A stretch of 64,000 bases of DNA from an uncultured Eubacteriales bacterium. Its GTDB lineage: Bacteria; Bacillota; Clostridia; Oscillospirales; CAG-382. The stretch lies in the NCBI GenBank assembly GCA_934446675.1, contig CAKSEL010000002.1, positions 124,001 to 188,000 of the forward strand, in the 5' to 3' direction. Each line of letters starts with the position of its first letter. Within the stretch, counting starts at the first letter, position 1. Below are positions 44,577 through 52,941 of the stretch, piece after piece. Position numbers and translations under genes: made by a program. Under the pieces are notes generated by a model. That model was not told where the DNA came from. It worked only from the letters and a program-made list of their open reading frames with translations, and made no database searches.

Positions 44577-47500
44577 TTAGTCAGCGGTATGAGTTGTAAG
44601 GAAGTTCTGGTCTTCGTCGCCGTTTACGAGGATTACGATGTAATCAGCGGTAGGAAGATCATCATCATTCTTAGCTTCGGTGAATGTTACATAAGCCTTG
44701 AGGTACTTAGCGTATCCGGTCTTATAAGTATCATTCTTACCTTTAACCTTGGTGTTGTAGCACTTGTATTCATTCTTGTTGGAAGAGAGAACAGAAGTGT
44801 CAGCAAGAGAGAAGTTACCGTACTTGAAGTTATTGAGAGCACCGGTCTTTTCGCTGTGCTTGAGAACTGTTACAACAGTGTTGTTGTCAACCTCGAAGAG
44901 GATGTCATTGCCCTTAGTCGGGAATGCTTCACCGTCAACGTTTACGTCAGAACCAGTGGCATCAAATTTTTCAAGATCATGCCAGCAAGTTTTTACTGCA
45001 TCAACAGGAACTACTGCGAGAGTCTTGTCGCTTTCGGTGTAATCGGTGATCCATACGAGACCCTTGGTAGAGGTGAGCTTGCCGTAATCAGCAGCGCCGG
45101 TCTTATCGTTAACCTTACCGTCCTGGAGCTTAGTTACAGTACCGGGAGTAAGAGCATCCTTAAGAGATCCGGAGGAGCTTGCATTAGCAGCGCCTGCGAT
45201 TTCATCAATCTTACCGGTGAAAGGATCGTATACTTCATAGAAGTTTCTGTAATAACCGTCTTCATCAACACTGGGTGTAGATGCACGAACGATTCTGAGA
45301 CCCTTAGTAGTGGAAGATCCCTTGATTTCGAAGTCTTCTGCTTCACCGTAGAGGAGTACGAGGTTTTCTCTGGAAGTAGAGTCAACGTCGTTGGAGAGTA
45401 CGAAAGATACATTGTTAAGAGCAACGTCAGCAGTGTTGGTGAAGTCGGTTGCAGTGTATTCCTTGTATTCGGTTTCATCAGTAGCGGTGTTGTAGTTCTT
45501 AACGATTATCTTAGTGTAGGACTTGAGGTTGAGTACGCGGTCGAATGCACGAGTACCGTCAGCCTTGTTAAGAGTAAATCTGGTGCCGGAGATCTTAGTG
45601 AGAGTGATGTCATTAAGACCGGTTTCGATGTACTGGATGCTGTCGTCCTTGTCGTCGTCGAGTTCGGTAAGATCCTTGTTGATACCCTTATAGTCGCCGT
45701 CTTCGTTTGTCTTGAATGCGAGAGAATCAAGAGTGTAGAGACCGTCTGCGTCTATGGAGTAGGTGCAGAGCTGACCTGCATATGCAGTGTCAAATTCTTC
45801 AACGATGTCAGGATAGATGTCTTCGGTAACAACGGGAACCCACTTTTCCTTGCCGTCAACGTAAGCGTTGATGTAGGTTACCATGTCGCCGATCTTGGAG
45901 TCGAACTGCTCCTTGATTTCAGAATCCTTAACAGGAACGATGAGGTTGTTGGTGAACTTAAGACCCTTAGTATCTGCGCCTTCCTGGAAGAGGACAACGT
46001 CGTTGTATACGTAGAAGTCTATATCGTCATCATCAATTACAGCAGCTTCGAGGAGGCTACCGAATGTGTTGTCGTTTGCTACGAATGTATCGGAGTAATC
46101 GTCAAAATCGAATACTACGTCAGTAGGAGCATAGTTGGTAACGAGCTTCCATGCGCCGTCAACCTTAGCGGTCTTGCCGTCGGTGAAGGTGATGGTCTTG
46201 GTAGAAGTCTTAACGGACTTAACCTTGGTAGTTACAGGCTTAATAACCTGAGCAACCTTGATCTCGTTAGCGTCCTGATGGAAGTAACCGAGAACATAGT
46301 CTTCATCAGCGAACTTTTCGCCGAGGAGATTTGCGTCGTTAGTGTAAACAACAGGGATAGTAGCGGTGTCATCTTCTACACCGTCATCATAGAAGTAGTA
46401 ATCTTCATCGGTGTTAACCTGGAAGAAGGTGTAAGGCTTGTAATCAATGTAATCAAAGATTCCGTCGCCGTCTACATCGTAGATGTCTGCTTCGTAAAGA
46501 CCGCCGTAGTAGATCTGCTGATAAGTTTCAACGAGCTTATTCGCCTGAGCTGCGAAGAAACCGGTAGCATCGTATACGTCATCAGTGATAACGTCGTTGA
46601 TGGTTGCCTTATAGTAACCCTTTTCGTCATCAGTAAGCTCGAAGTCGATTGCCTGAATGTTTTCTTCGTTTCTGAGGAGGTACTTCTGATCGTCATCCAT
46701 GCTTGTTGCGTAAGTAGGATTGGAGTAGGAGTACGGAGCGTTGAAGAAGTAGATAGTATCGGTGCCAGTGGTAGCCTTACCGGAAAGGAGCTTGGCATCG
46801 GTGTCGCCGTAGTAGCTATCTGCCTTGTTGGTGGTAACTGTTGCGAACTTGAGGTCGTTAACAGTCTTGAATACCATGTTGGAATCAGCGAAGAGAACAG
46901 AAGAGATAGAGTTATCATCGTCCTCGTCGAGAGTTACGAACATAGTGAAGTGTGCGAGGAAGTAGTTATCGAGATCCTTAGCGTCGATAGAAAGATCCTC
47001 AGCCTTGATGTAAGCAAGAGCAGGAGCCTTAACGTCTACATCATCATCTTTACGCTCGAAGAGAACTGCGTCGTAACCGAGATCATCGGTAACTTCCTGT
47101 CCGTCTACTGCGTAGTGAGGAGTAGCAACTGCCTGATATTCAACTTCCTTAACGTCAAATACCTTTTCGCAGAGAGTCTTGTAAGTCTCTTCCTGAACGA
47201 TGTACCAAGTACCGTCAGAGAACTGCTTTTCCTTGTTTGCAACATCCGGAACGCCTACTTCAGCAAAGAAGGTGTTGTAAAGGATGATTGCCATATCGCC
47301 TCTGGAAAGCTTATCGGTGTAGTTGATCTTGGAATCAAGACCTTCATCGAGTGCTACGTTTTCCTTCTCAGCCTTTTCGATATAACCGAAAGGATAAGCG
47401 AGGGTTTCGTTTTCCTCGTAACCGAGTGCACGAATGATCATCGTGTAAGCTTCCTGGAGAGTGATTTCTCCGGTAGGATCGAATGTGGTTGCGCTTCTAC

Positions 47501-47858
47501 CGTTTACAATGCCCTGAGCGTTTGCCCAACTGATCGCATAGAAGTATGTGGGATCAGTAAGGTCTGTAAATCTGGTAGTGTTGCTGGACGCTGCGGGAGC
47601 ATCCTTGCCGCCCTTCATCAATCTGTAGATGAAGAGAGCGAACTGCTGACGGGTAACGGGCTGGTCTACGCCGAATTCTTTATCGGATACACCCTTCGCG
47701 ATACCCATGTAGTTGAGCAGGCTGACGGACTTAGCGAGATATTCGTTATCTGCTTTCACGTCAGTGAACTGCGATGCAGCGGAAGTTGAGAACGAGAATG
47801 CGCTGACAACCATCATCACTGCAAGCACGAGTGTAAGAAATTTCTTGAAATTTCTCAT
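44577..47858 (-). CDS. S-layer protein with three SLH domains (paralogue 2)
   Basis: A 1093-residue exported protein, homologous to its downstream neighbour along the whole length. The signal peptide is at 1-28 (MRNFKKFLTLVLAVMMVVSAFSFSTSAAS). SLH motifs are at about 29-200 (QFTDVKADNEYLAKSVSLLNYMGIAKG, TRFTDLTDPTYFYAISWANAQGIVNGR), and a large acidic region follows. Shared landmarks in both proteins include ATPHYAVDG/FND, YRNFYEVYDPFTGKI and the C-terminal DYIVILV. Codon choice is strongly biased, which fits a very abundant protein and also leaves the antisense frame open. It probably forms the main surface layer with paralogue 1. Start supported by CAGGAGGAATT. Confidence 0.9.
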   Translation of the reverse strand: MRNFKKFLTLVLAVMMVVSAFSFSTSAASQFTDVKADNEYLAKSVSLLNYMGIAKGVSDKEFGVDQPVTRQQFALFIYRLMKGGKDAPAASSNTTRFTDLTDPTYFYAISWANAQGIVNGRSATTFDPTGEITLQEAYTMIIRALGYEENETLAYPFGYIEKAEKENVALDEGLDSKINYTDKLSRGDMAIILYNTFFAEVGVPDVANKEKQFSDGTWYIVQEETYKTLCEKVFDVKEVEYQAVATPHYAVDGQEVTDDLGYDAVLFERKDDDVDVKAPALAYIKAEDLSIDAKDLDNYFLAHFTMFVTLDEDDDNSISSVLFADSNMVFKTVNDLKFATVTTNKADSYYGDTDAKLLSGKATTGTDTIYFFNAPYSYSNPTYATSMDDDQKYLLRNEENIQAIDFELTDDEKGYYKATINDVITDDVYDATGFFAAQANKLVETYQQIYYGGLYEADIYDVDGDGIFDYIDYKPYTFFQVNTDEDYYFYDDGVEDDTATIPVVYTNDANLLGEKFADEDYVLGYFHQDANEIKVAQVIKPVTTKVKSVKTSTKTITFTDGKTAKVDGAWKLVTNYAPTDVVFDFDDYSDTFVANDNTFGSLLEAAVIDDDDIDFYVYNDVVLFQEGADTKGLKFTNNLIVPVKDSEIKEQFDSKIGDMVTYINAYVDGKEKWVPVVTEDIYPDIVEEFDTAYAGQLCTYSIDADGLYTLDSLAFKTNEDGDYKGINKDLTELDDDKDDSIQYIETGLNDITLTKISGTRFTLNKADGTRAFDRVLNLKSYTKIIVKNYNTATDETEYKEYTATDFTNTADVALNNVSFVLSNDVDSTSRENLVLLYGEAEDFEIKGSSTTKGLRIVRASTPSVDEDGYYRNFYEVYDPFTGKIDEIAGAANASSSGSLKDALTPGTVTKLQDGKVNDKTGAADYGKLTSTKGLVWITDYTESDKTLAVVPVDAVKTCWHDLEKFDATGSDVNVDGEAFPTKGNDILFEVDNNTVVTVLKHSEKTGALNNFKYGNFSLADTSVLSSNKNEYKCYNTKVKGKNDTYKTGYAKYLKAYVTFTEAKNDDDLPTADYIVILVNGDEDQNFLTTHTAD

Positions 47859-47917
47859 TGTGGAATTCCTCCTGTTTTGAATTTTTTGTACAAAACTTGT
47901 GGTTCTGTTACGCTATT

Positions 47918-47979
47918 ATATTATATCAAGTCAAGGTTTTTTGCAAGTGGTTTTCTCAAACTGTAACATTAGTGTAACA
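47918..47979 (-). promoter_or_regulatory. Promoter and upstream repeats of S-layer gene 2
   Basis: Minus strand TTGCAA (47941-47946), 17-nt spacer, TAATAT (47918-47923). Two TGTTACA heptamers lie upstream (plus-strand TGTAACA at 47962-47968 and 47973-47979), again 11 bp apart and at nearly the same distance from the -35 as in gene 1. Confidence 0.72.
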
Positions 47980-48109
47980 TAAGCCATGTGCAAGTTTTAT
48001 TCGGTTACATTATTATATATACATCTTTTATTCCGTCTTTGCAAGGGGGTTGGGGAAATTGAAACACTACTGTAACATTTCCGGGGGGTGTTCAGGCGGC
48101 AGATTGTGG

Positions 48110-48930
48110 GATTTTGGATTATTTTGGGGCGAAGACAGGTTACTTTCTTCAAAGTGCGACTTTATACTGACACTTTTCTGTGCAGAAAAGCTGAAAGATG
48201 TTTTGCGTTTGGCTGGCTGTTGCTTATTTTGGCAAAAAAAGATAATTCACTGCCATGTGCAACTCTATTCTCCGCTTTTCGGAATCGAAAAGACGGGCAA
48301 AAGATTTTCGCCGCTCAAACGCCGCAGCGAAAGCGCGGCTACGTGGAGGATTTCGCCCTCCGAAGCCAAATACGCCTCCGAAATTCCAAAAACTCTCATT
48401 TTACACTGTCCACATAGCTGCGTTGCGAAATCGCCGCGCGACAGGCGCGCGGATGGGTTTGGTTTCTAAGCGAAATTTGTTTGTCTCAGCTTTAACTCTT
48501 ATGCCATGTCACGTTGCGGTCTGCGTAAACTGTGTTTTAGGTGCAAAAGTGCAATTTTTACGCGTTATTACGCAGTCAACAGGACTTATTTTTCTGCCCA
48601 GCTTGCCTATCGGCAAGAAACTTGGTTCAAATTCTACTTTTTTGTATAGTGAAAAACTCTGTGCGAAGTTAAACCTAATGGACAGAGTTGTCTTTTTATT
48701 AAATTACCCTTATTTCTTAATTACCATAGCTTGCTCACGCACCTGTTTACATCTGAGTTCGCAGTCCTGCCGTTCGACTGCGAACGGTACAAGCTGGCGG
48801 CACAGAGTATCCCGTAACTTTTTTTCTGAATTAAGGGCTACCATTTTCTTTGCAGCTTTCTTTTTAAAAAGAAAGCGCGTTCTCTTCAGCGCGTTCTCTT
48901 CAGCGCGTTCTCTTCAGCGCGTTCTCTTCA
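48110..48930. repeat. Composite interspersed repeat, copy C
   Basis: No convincing gene. 48120-48185 resembles the left end of copy B. 48220-48345 carries the TTCGGAATCGAAAA module, including CGCCGCTCAAACGCCGCAGC identical to copy B. The GC hairpin is at 48428-48456. The GTCAACAGGACT / CTTGCCTATCGGCAAG block is at 48571-48645. The AACTCTGTGC hairpin module is at 48650-48745. The right-end module is at 48778-48890, with the 22-nt palindrome at 48855-48876. Order and orientation follow copy B but the spacers differ. It abuts the 3' end of ygjV. Confidence 0.85.
48875..48930. repeat. 14-bp tandem repeat, four units
   Basis: Four consecutive copies of GCGCGTTCTCTTCA follow the palindrome of copy C. 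The last copy contains the stop codon of the ygjV-like gene, so the array has grown from the repeat into the gene end. A degenerate fifth unit continues inside the gene. Confidence 0.9.
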
Positions 48931-49434
48931 CGTTCTCTTTTTTGCGGCGAAAAAGGTAAATACAATTGTAATTTCCACGACAATCTCATTAAAAACAGTT
49001 GCGTATGAGGCGTAACGGAAACCATAGACGAGCATAAAAACCGAGGAAATAAAAGCCAGCACCCGAATTGCCTGAGTGTTTTTATTCCAAAACGCTGCCG
49101 TCGCTGCAATTGAGCACATTGCAGGAAGAAAGCTGTATGCGTCCTTCCATGTAAACACTGCGGAAAGTGCAAAAAGAAATGAAAAAACAACAGGATACAC
49201 ATTATTCATTTTACCGTTTTTGGCAGTAACATAGAAAACGCTTTCACGTCCGACCGCGATAAGCGTAGTTGCTGCCGCCGGGAAGCTGCCTATCAATACA
49301 TGATGCGTCACCCACAGAATATCGCTCAAGAGTTTAAGTGCTATCATATCCTTTCGTTTTTTGCGAAAAAACACAGTAAGCGACGCTGCGGACGCCGCAT
49401 ATCCTATGATCTGACCTATAAATACCGATGTCAT
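48928..49434 (-). CDS. YgjV-family membrane protein
   Basis: A 168-residue protein with about six hydrophobic helices, matching the inner-membrane YgjV family (FIGQIIGYAASAASLTVFFRKKRKDMIALKLLSDILWVTHHVLIGSFPAAATTLIAVGRESVFYV). Function is unknown. The last residues (AAKKRT) are encoded at the edge of a tandem repeat and may have been altered by it. Start ATG at 49434, about 10 nt after CGGAG. It is divergent from the infC promoter. Confidence 0.82.
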   Translation of the reverse strand: MTSVFIGQIIGYAASAASLTVFFRKKRKDMIALKLLSDILWVTHHVLIGSFPAAATTLIAVGRESVFYVTAKNGKMNNVYPVVFSFLFALSAVFTWKDAYSFLPAMCSIAATAAFWNKNTQAIRVLAFISSVFMLVYGFRYASYATVFNEIVVEITIVFTFFAAKKRT

Positions 49435-49550
49435 GGCGGTTCATCTCCGTAATAATTTTCGTTTTTATAATTCTACCGCTTGTTCGCGGCAACGTCAATT
49501 CGCAAAACAATCCTGAAATGACATAAAACAAACTTTTTTTACGAAAACAC

Positions 49551-49579
49551 TTGACAAAAGCAGTCTGATGTGGTAATAT
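49551..49579 (+). promoter_or_regulatory. Promoter of infC-rpmI-rplT
   Basis: TTGACA, 17-nt spacer, TAATAT, giving a leader of about 150 nt before infC. Confidence 0.87.
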
Positions 49580-49585
49580 CTATGA

Positions 49586-49737
49586 AGACAAAGAAGCAGA
49601 GCAGTCTCACCCGCCGTTAACAACGGAAGGTCAATAACCGATTCTCGTGTTTACATGAGGTGTTATTGTTTTGCGGAGGTTTTTGCCTTCGTTTTTTTGT
49701 TTTCGCCGCAAGGCAAATTATTTTGGAGGTGTTTTTC
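49586..49737 (+). promoter_or_regulatory. infC operon leader, probably autoregulatory
   Basis: A long untranslated leader with a small CCGTT-AAC-AACGG hairpin (49613-49625) and GGTCAATAACC and GAGGTGTTATTG segments. Leaders of infC-rpmI-rplT in Bacillota are commonly controlled by L20. No full L20-leader fold could be demonstrated by eye, and no terminator is obvious. Confidence 0.45.
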
Positions 49738-50277
49738 ATAGCAACCAAGGAGCTTTCCATCAACGAAGAAATCAGAGCCAAGGAAGTCAGAGTAATCGAC
49801 GCGAACGGCGATCAGCTCGGAATCATGCCGACCTCGAAAGCGCTAAGCGCCGCTTACGACAAAGGACTTGACCTCGTTGAAATCTCACCCAACTCGGCAC
49901 CGCCCGTATGCAGAATTCTTGACTACGGCAAGTACCGCTTTGAAAGAGAAAAGAAGGAAAAAGAGCAGAGAAAGAAGCAGCAGACCATAGACATCAAGGA
50001 AGTTCAGCTTTCCTGCCGTATCGACACTCACGACTTTGAAACCAAGCTCAAGCACGCAAGACGTTTTCTCGAAGATGGTGCGAAAGTAAAGGTTTGCATA
50101 AAGTTCAAGGGACGTGAAATGAGCCACACGGCAATAGGTCTTGAAGTCATCACCAAATTCGGCGAAGCCTGCACCGATCTCGGCATTATCGAAAAGAAAC
50201 CGGCACTCGACGGCAGACAGATGATAATGTTCATCAACTCAAAGCTCAACGCACCGCAGGGCAACACCAAGAAATAA
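49738..50277 (+). CDS. infC: Translation initiation factor IF-3, ATA start
   Basis: IF-3 binds the 30S subunit and checks start codon and initiator tRNA. The 179-residue product has the IF3-N domain (NEEIRAKEVRVIDANGDQLGIMPTSKALSAAYDKGLDLVEISPNSAPPVCRILDYGKYRFE), a lysine-rich linker and IF3-C (EVQLSCRIDTHDFETKLKHARRFLEDGAKVKVCIKFKGREMSH). No ATG, GTG or TTG fits. GGAGG is followed after 8 nt by ATA and then codons for ATKELSINEE, exactly where IF-3 should begin. An in-frame GTG overlaps the ribosome site. A rare start codon is the known basis of infC autoregulation (ATT in E. coli). Confidence 0.93.
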   Translation: MATKELSINEEIRAKEVRVIDANGDQLGIMPTSKALSAAYDKGLDLVEISPNSAPPVCRILDYGKYRFEREKKEKEQRKKQQTIDIKEVQLSCRIDTHDFETKLKHARRFLEDGAKVKVCIKFKGREMSHTAIGLEVITKFGEACTDLGIIEKKPALDGRQMIMFINSKLNAPQGNTKK

Positions 50278-50399
50278 TCCGGCGCGCCGAAAACGAAAGC
50301 CGCATCAACGCAAAAATGCACGGCAAACGTCGGCAGGCACAGCTTTTGCAATGAGAGAAAATCTCATTTGCGACTTTATATTGAAAGGAAGTATTTACA

Positions 50400-50597
50400 T
50401 TGGGAAAGCAGAAGTCACACAAGGCAACCGCTAAACGCTTCAGCGTTACAAAGAGCGGAAAGGTAAAGTACAGCCAGTCATTCAGACGCCACAAGCTCGG
50501 AATCAAGACTCCTAAGAGAAAGCGTCAGCTCAGAGGCGGAGCAATGCTCAGCGACACATTTGCTTCAACCGTAAAGAAGCTCATTCCTTACGCATAA
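50400..50597 (+). CDS. rpmI: Ribosomal protein bL35
   Basis: A 65-residue basic protein with the L35 pattern GKQKSHKATAKRFSVTKSGKVKYSQSFRRHKLGIKTPKRKRQLRG. It starts with TTG 10 nt after AAAGGAAG. A component of the 50S subunit, second gene of the infC operon. The 122-nt gap after infC may hold regulatory structure. Confidence 0.96.
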   Translation: MGKQKSHKATAKRFSVTKSGKVKYSQSFRRHKLGIKTPKRKRQLRGGAMLSDTFASTVKKLIPYA

Positions 50598-50665
50598 GCA
50601 AAGGCGTAGGACAACTATTTTTGCGGAAGATTTGATCCGCTGATAACGAAAGGAACGTGACTTAA

Positions 50666-51019
50666 ATGGCAAGAGTTAAAGGCGCTCTTATGACAAGAAA
50701 GAGACGCAATAAAGTTTTAAAGGCAGCAAAGGGTTACTGGGGCTCAAAGAGCAAGCACTTCAAGATGGCAAAACAAGCCGTTATGAAGAGCGGTAACTAT
50801 GCATTCACCGGCAGAAAGCTCAAGAAGCGCGAATTCAGAAAGCTCTGGATTACACGTATTTCTGCTGAAGCTAAGGTTAACGGCATGAACTATTCTACTT
50901 TCATGAACGGTCTCAAGAAGGCAGGCGTTACCCTTAACAGAAAGATGCTCTCCGAGATAGCAATCGCCGACAAGGCAGGATTTGCAAAGCTCGCTGAACA
51001 GGCTAAGGCTGCTCTTTAA
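50666..51019 (+). CDS. rplT: Ribosomal protein bL20
   Basis: A 117-residue protein of standard length ([47 protein letters not shown]). It binds 23S rRNA early in 50S assembly and in many bacteria represses its own operon. It is the third and last gene of infC-rpmI-rplT, preceded by GAAAGGA and followed by a strong terminator. Confidence 0.97.
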   Translation: MARVKGALMTRKRRNKVLKAAKGYWGSKSKHFKMAKQAVMKSGNYAFTGRKLKKREFRKLWITRISAEAKVNGMNYSTFMNGLKKAGVTLNRKMLSEIAIADKAGFAKLAEQAKAAL

Positions 51020-51040
51020 TTTATATTTAAGAGTTTTATT

Positions 51041-51067
51041 CTCCCGGTTTTTACCGGGAGTTTTTTT
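51041..51067 (+). terminator. rplT terminator
   Basis: CTCCCGG-TTTTTA-CCGGGAG followed by seven T. Confidence 0.95.
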
Positions 51068-51145
51068 ATGCCGTGCTGCCGTTTTTTGCAAACAGTAAAA
51101 TTCAATCCGATAAACCTGCGCAAAAACACGTATATGTGCAAAAAT

Positions 51146-51173
51146 ACCGGCTGATTTTTGCGTTTCAGCCGGT
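51146..51173 (-). terminator. Terminator of the amino acid ABC operon
   Basis: ACCGGCTGA / TCAGCCGGT perfect stem followed on the minus strand by ATTTTTGC. Confidence 0.85.
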
Positions 51174-51200
51174 CGGTTTTATTCTGTTTGTAATTAATGC

Positions 51201-51947
51201 TTAAAGCACGCAGCGCAGAAAATCCTTTGTTCTGTCGCTCTTGGGATTGCCGAATATTTCCTCCGGAGTGCCTTCTTCGAGAATATGTCCCTCGTCCATG
51301 AATATAACTCTGTCCGCAACATCTCTCGCAAAGCCCATTTCGTGCGTTACGACAACCATTGTCATGCCGCCTTCGGCAAGCTCTTTCATTACCGCAAGAA
51401 CTTCTCCTACCATTTCCGGGTCGAGCGCACTTGTAGGTTCATCGAACAGCATTATATCAGGCTGCATTGCAAGCGAACGCGCTATTGCAACTCTCTGCTG
51501 CTGACCGCCGGAAAGCTGGTGCGGATAATAGTCAGCCTTATCCGAAAGTCCGACTCTTGCAAGAAGCTCCGCTGCTTTTTTCTTTGCGTCGGCTTTATTC
51601 ATCTTTCCGAGATCCACCGGCGCAAGCATTATATTTTTCTCAACGGTAAGATGTGCAAACAGGTTGAAGTTCTGGAACACCATGCCTATCTGCTCTCTTA
51701 TCTTATTGATGTTGACGTGTTTGTTTGTAATTTCGTAGCCGTCTACATAGATGCTGCCCGAGCTTACCGTTTCAAGTCTGTTGAGGCAGCGCAGAAACGT
51801 GGACTTTCCCGAACCTGACGGCCCGATTATGCACACGACCTCGCCCTCTTTGATGTTCAGATCGACGCCCTTGATAACGTCAAGCTTTCCGAAGCTCTTA
51901 TGAAGATCCTTGACTACTACTTTATCTTTAATCTCGTTTTTTATCAT
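51201..51947 (-). CDS. Polar amino acid ABC transporter ATP-binding protein
   Basis: A 248-residue ATPase of the GlnQ/HisP type. It has Walker [10 protein letters not shown] (about 42-50), the Q-loop in [13 protein letters not shown], signature LSGGQQQRV, Walker [14 protein letters not shown] and H-loop [10 protein letters not shown]. It energises uptake with the adjoining permease and substrate-binding lipoprotein. It overlaps the permease gene by 20 nt. Glutamine, cystine or arginine are possible substrates; the ATPase does not show which. Confidence 0.95.
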   Translation of the reverse strand: MIKNEIKDKVVVKDLHKSFGKLDVIKGVDLNIKEGEVVCIIGPSGSGKSTFLRCLNRLETVSSGSIYVDGYEITNKHVNINKIREQIGMVFQNFNLFAHLTVEKNIMLAPVDLGKMNKADAKKKAAELLARVGLSDKADYYPHQLSGGQQQRVAIARSLAMQPDIMLFDEPTSALDPEMVGEVLAVMKELAEGGMTMVVVTHEMGFARDVADRVIFMDEGHILEEGTPEEIFGNPKSDRTKDFLRCVL

Positions 51948-52665
51948 AATTCAACTTCTTCTCCACGTATTTTGAAAGCAGCATCAGCAGCGAAATGAAT
52001 ACAAGGTAGTAAATTGCAACTACAAAGTAGGTTGCGAAAAATTCATAGGATTTTCCGACGTAGACCTTAGCCTTATTCGTAAGCTCCGCAAGACCTATTA
52101 CCGACAGAATCGATGTGTCCTTTACGGTTATCGCAAACTGATTTACGAGTGACGGAATTGCTATCTTGAACGCCTGCGGAAGCACAACTCTGAACATTGT
52201 TCTTGCTTTTCCGAGCCCGAGGCTTCTCGCAGCTTCGATCTGACCTTTATTTACAGCCTGTATACCGCCTCTGAATATTTCGGAAATGTACGCGCCTGCA
52301 TTTAAGCTGAGCGTTATAAGTCCGGCGGTAGACGCGGAAAGTCTGAAAGACGGAGAAACCAGCGTCTGTATTACCTGGGGCATACCGAAATAGATTATAA
52401 ACGCCTGTATCATCATAGGTGTGCCGCGTATTACCCAGATATAAAGGTTTCCTATTCCCTTGGGAATAAGGCAGATAAGGAGAACAAGCTTTTCCCCGAA
52501 GTTTCTGCATTCCGCAAAGCTCTTTGTCTTATAGGTGCAGAGCAGGCACGTCAGAAAGCCTATTACAAGACCTATAAGCAGCGAGAGCAGCGAGATGAGA
52601 ACCGTCATTTTCAGTCCTTCGACAAGAAGAGACGTTGCCTCGTCAATTACTCTGTTAAAATTCAT
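51928..52665 (-). CDS. Polar amino acid ABC transporter permease
   Basis: A 245-residue membrane protein of the His/Glu/Gln/Arg permease family. The EAA loop region [46 protein letters not shown] is intact and the N-terminal hydrophobic helix follows [25 protein letters not shown]. It probably forms a homodimer because only one permease gene is present. It overlaps the ATPase gene downstream and is separated from the binding-protein gene by 276 nt containing a large inverted repeat. Confidence 0.94.
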   Translation of the reverse strand: MNFNRVIDEATSLLVEGLKMTVLISLLSLLIGLVIGFLTCLLCTYKTKSFAECRNFGEKLVLLICLIPKGIGNLYIWVIRGTPMMIQAFIIYFGMPQVIQTLVSPSFRLSASTAGLITLSLNAGAYISEIFRGGIQAVNKGQIEAARSLGLGKARTMFRVVLPQAFKIAIPSLVNQFAITVKDTSILSVIGLAELTNKAKVYVGKSYEFFATYFVVAIYYLVFISLLMLLSKYVEKKLNYDKKRD

Positions 52666-52688
52666 ATCAATCTCACTTATTTAAACTC

Positions 52689-52786
52689 ATTGGAGCGTGT
52701 TCGCACTGTCCGAAAAAACATCGGGCGGCATTTACATTACATTGCCGCAGCCAAAACAAAGTACAGCAGTGTGAACACGCTCTAAT
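52689..52786. repeat. 98-bp inverted-repeat element inside the ABC operon
   Basis: Terminal arms ATTGGAGCGTGTTCGCACTG and CAGTGTGAACACGCTCTAAT pair over 20 bp with two mismatches. Inside, GCGGCA (52725-52730) pairs with TGCCGC (52743-52748). It could be a MITE-like insertion or an RNA stem-loop that stabilises the upstream binding-protein mRNA. The rest of 52666-52941 shows nothing else clear. Confidence 0.75.
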
Positions 52787-52941
52787 TTTTATGTTTTTAC
52801 ATTCCGAAAGACGGCAAAAGCACAAGTTTCTCTCAAAAATACACGCTTTGCGAACCGCCTTTTTTTACAAAGCACGGCATGACAGCTTTTTACACCGCCA
52901 TGCCTATATAATTTATCGCTTTGAATAATATTTATGCAAAA

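Noticed and set aside
44589..47789. Uninterrupted 1066-codon open frame antisense to S-layer gene 2
   Set aside because: It lies exactly opposite the SLH protein gene in matching register, has no ribosome site and encodes low-complexity Val/Ser/Cys-rich sequence. It is explained by strong codon bias that avoids stop complements.
48255..48959. 234-codon ORF inside repeat copy C
   Set aside because: It runs through hairpin modules and the 14-bp tandem array into ygjV antisense. Composition is not protein-like.
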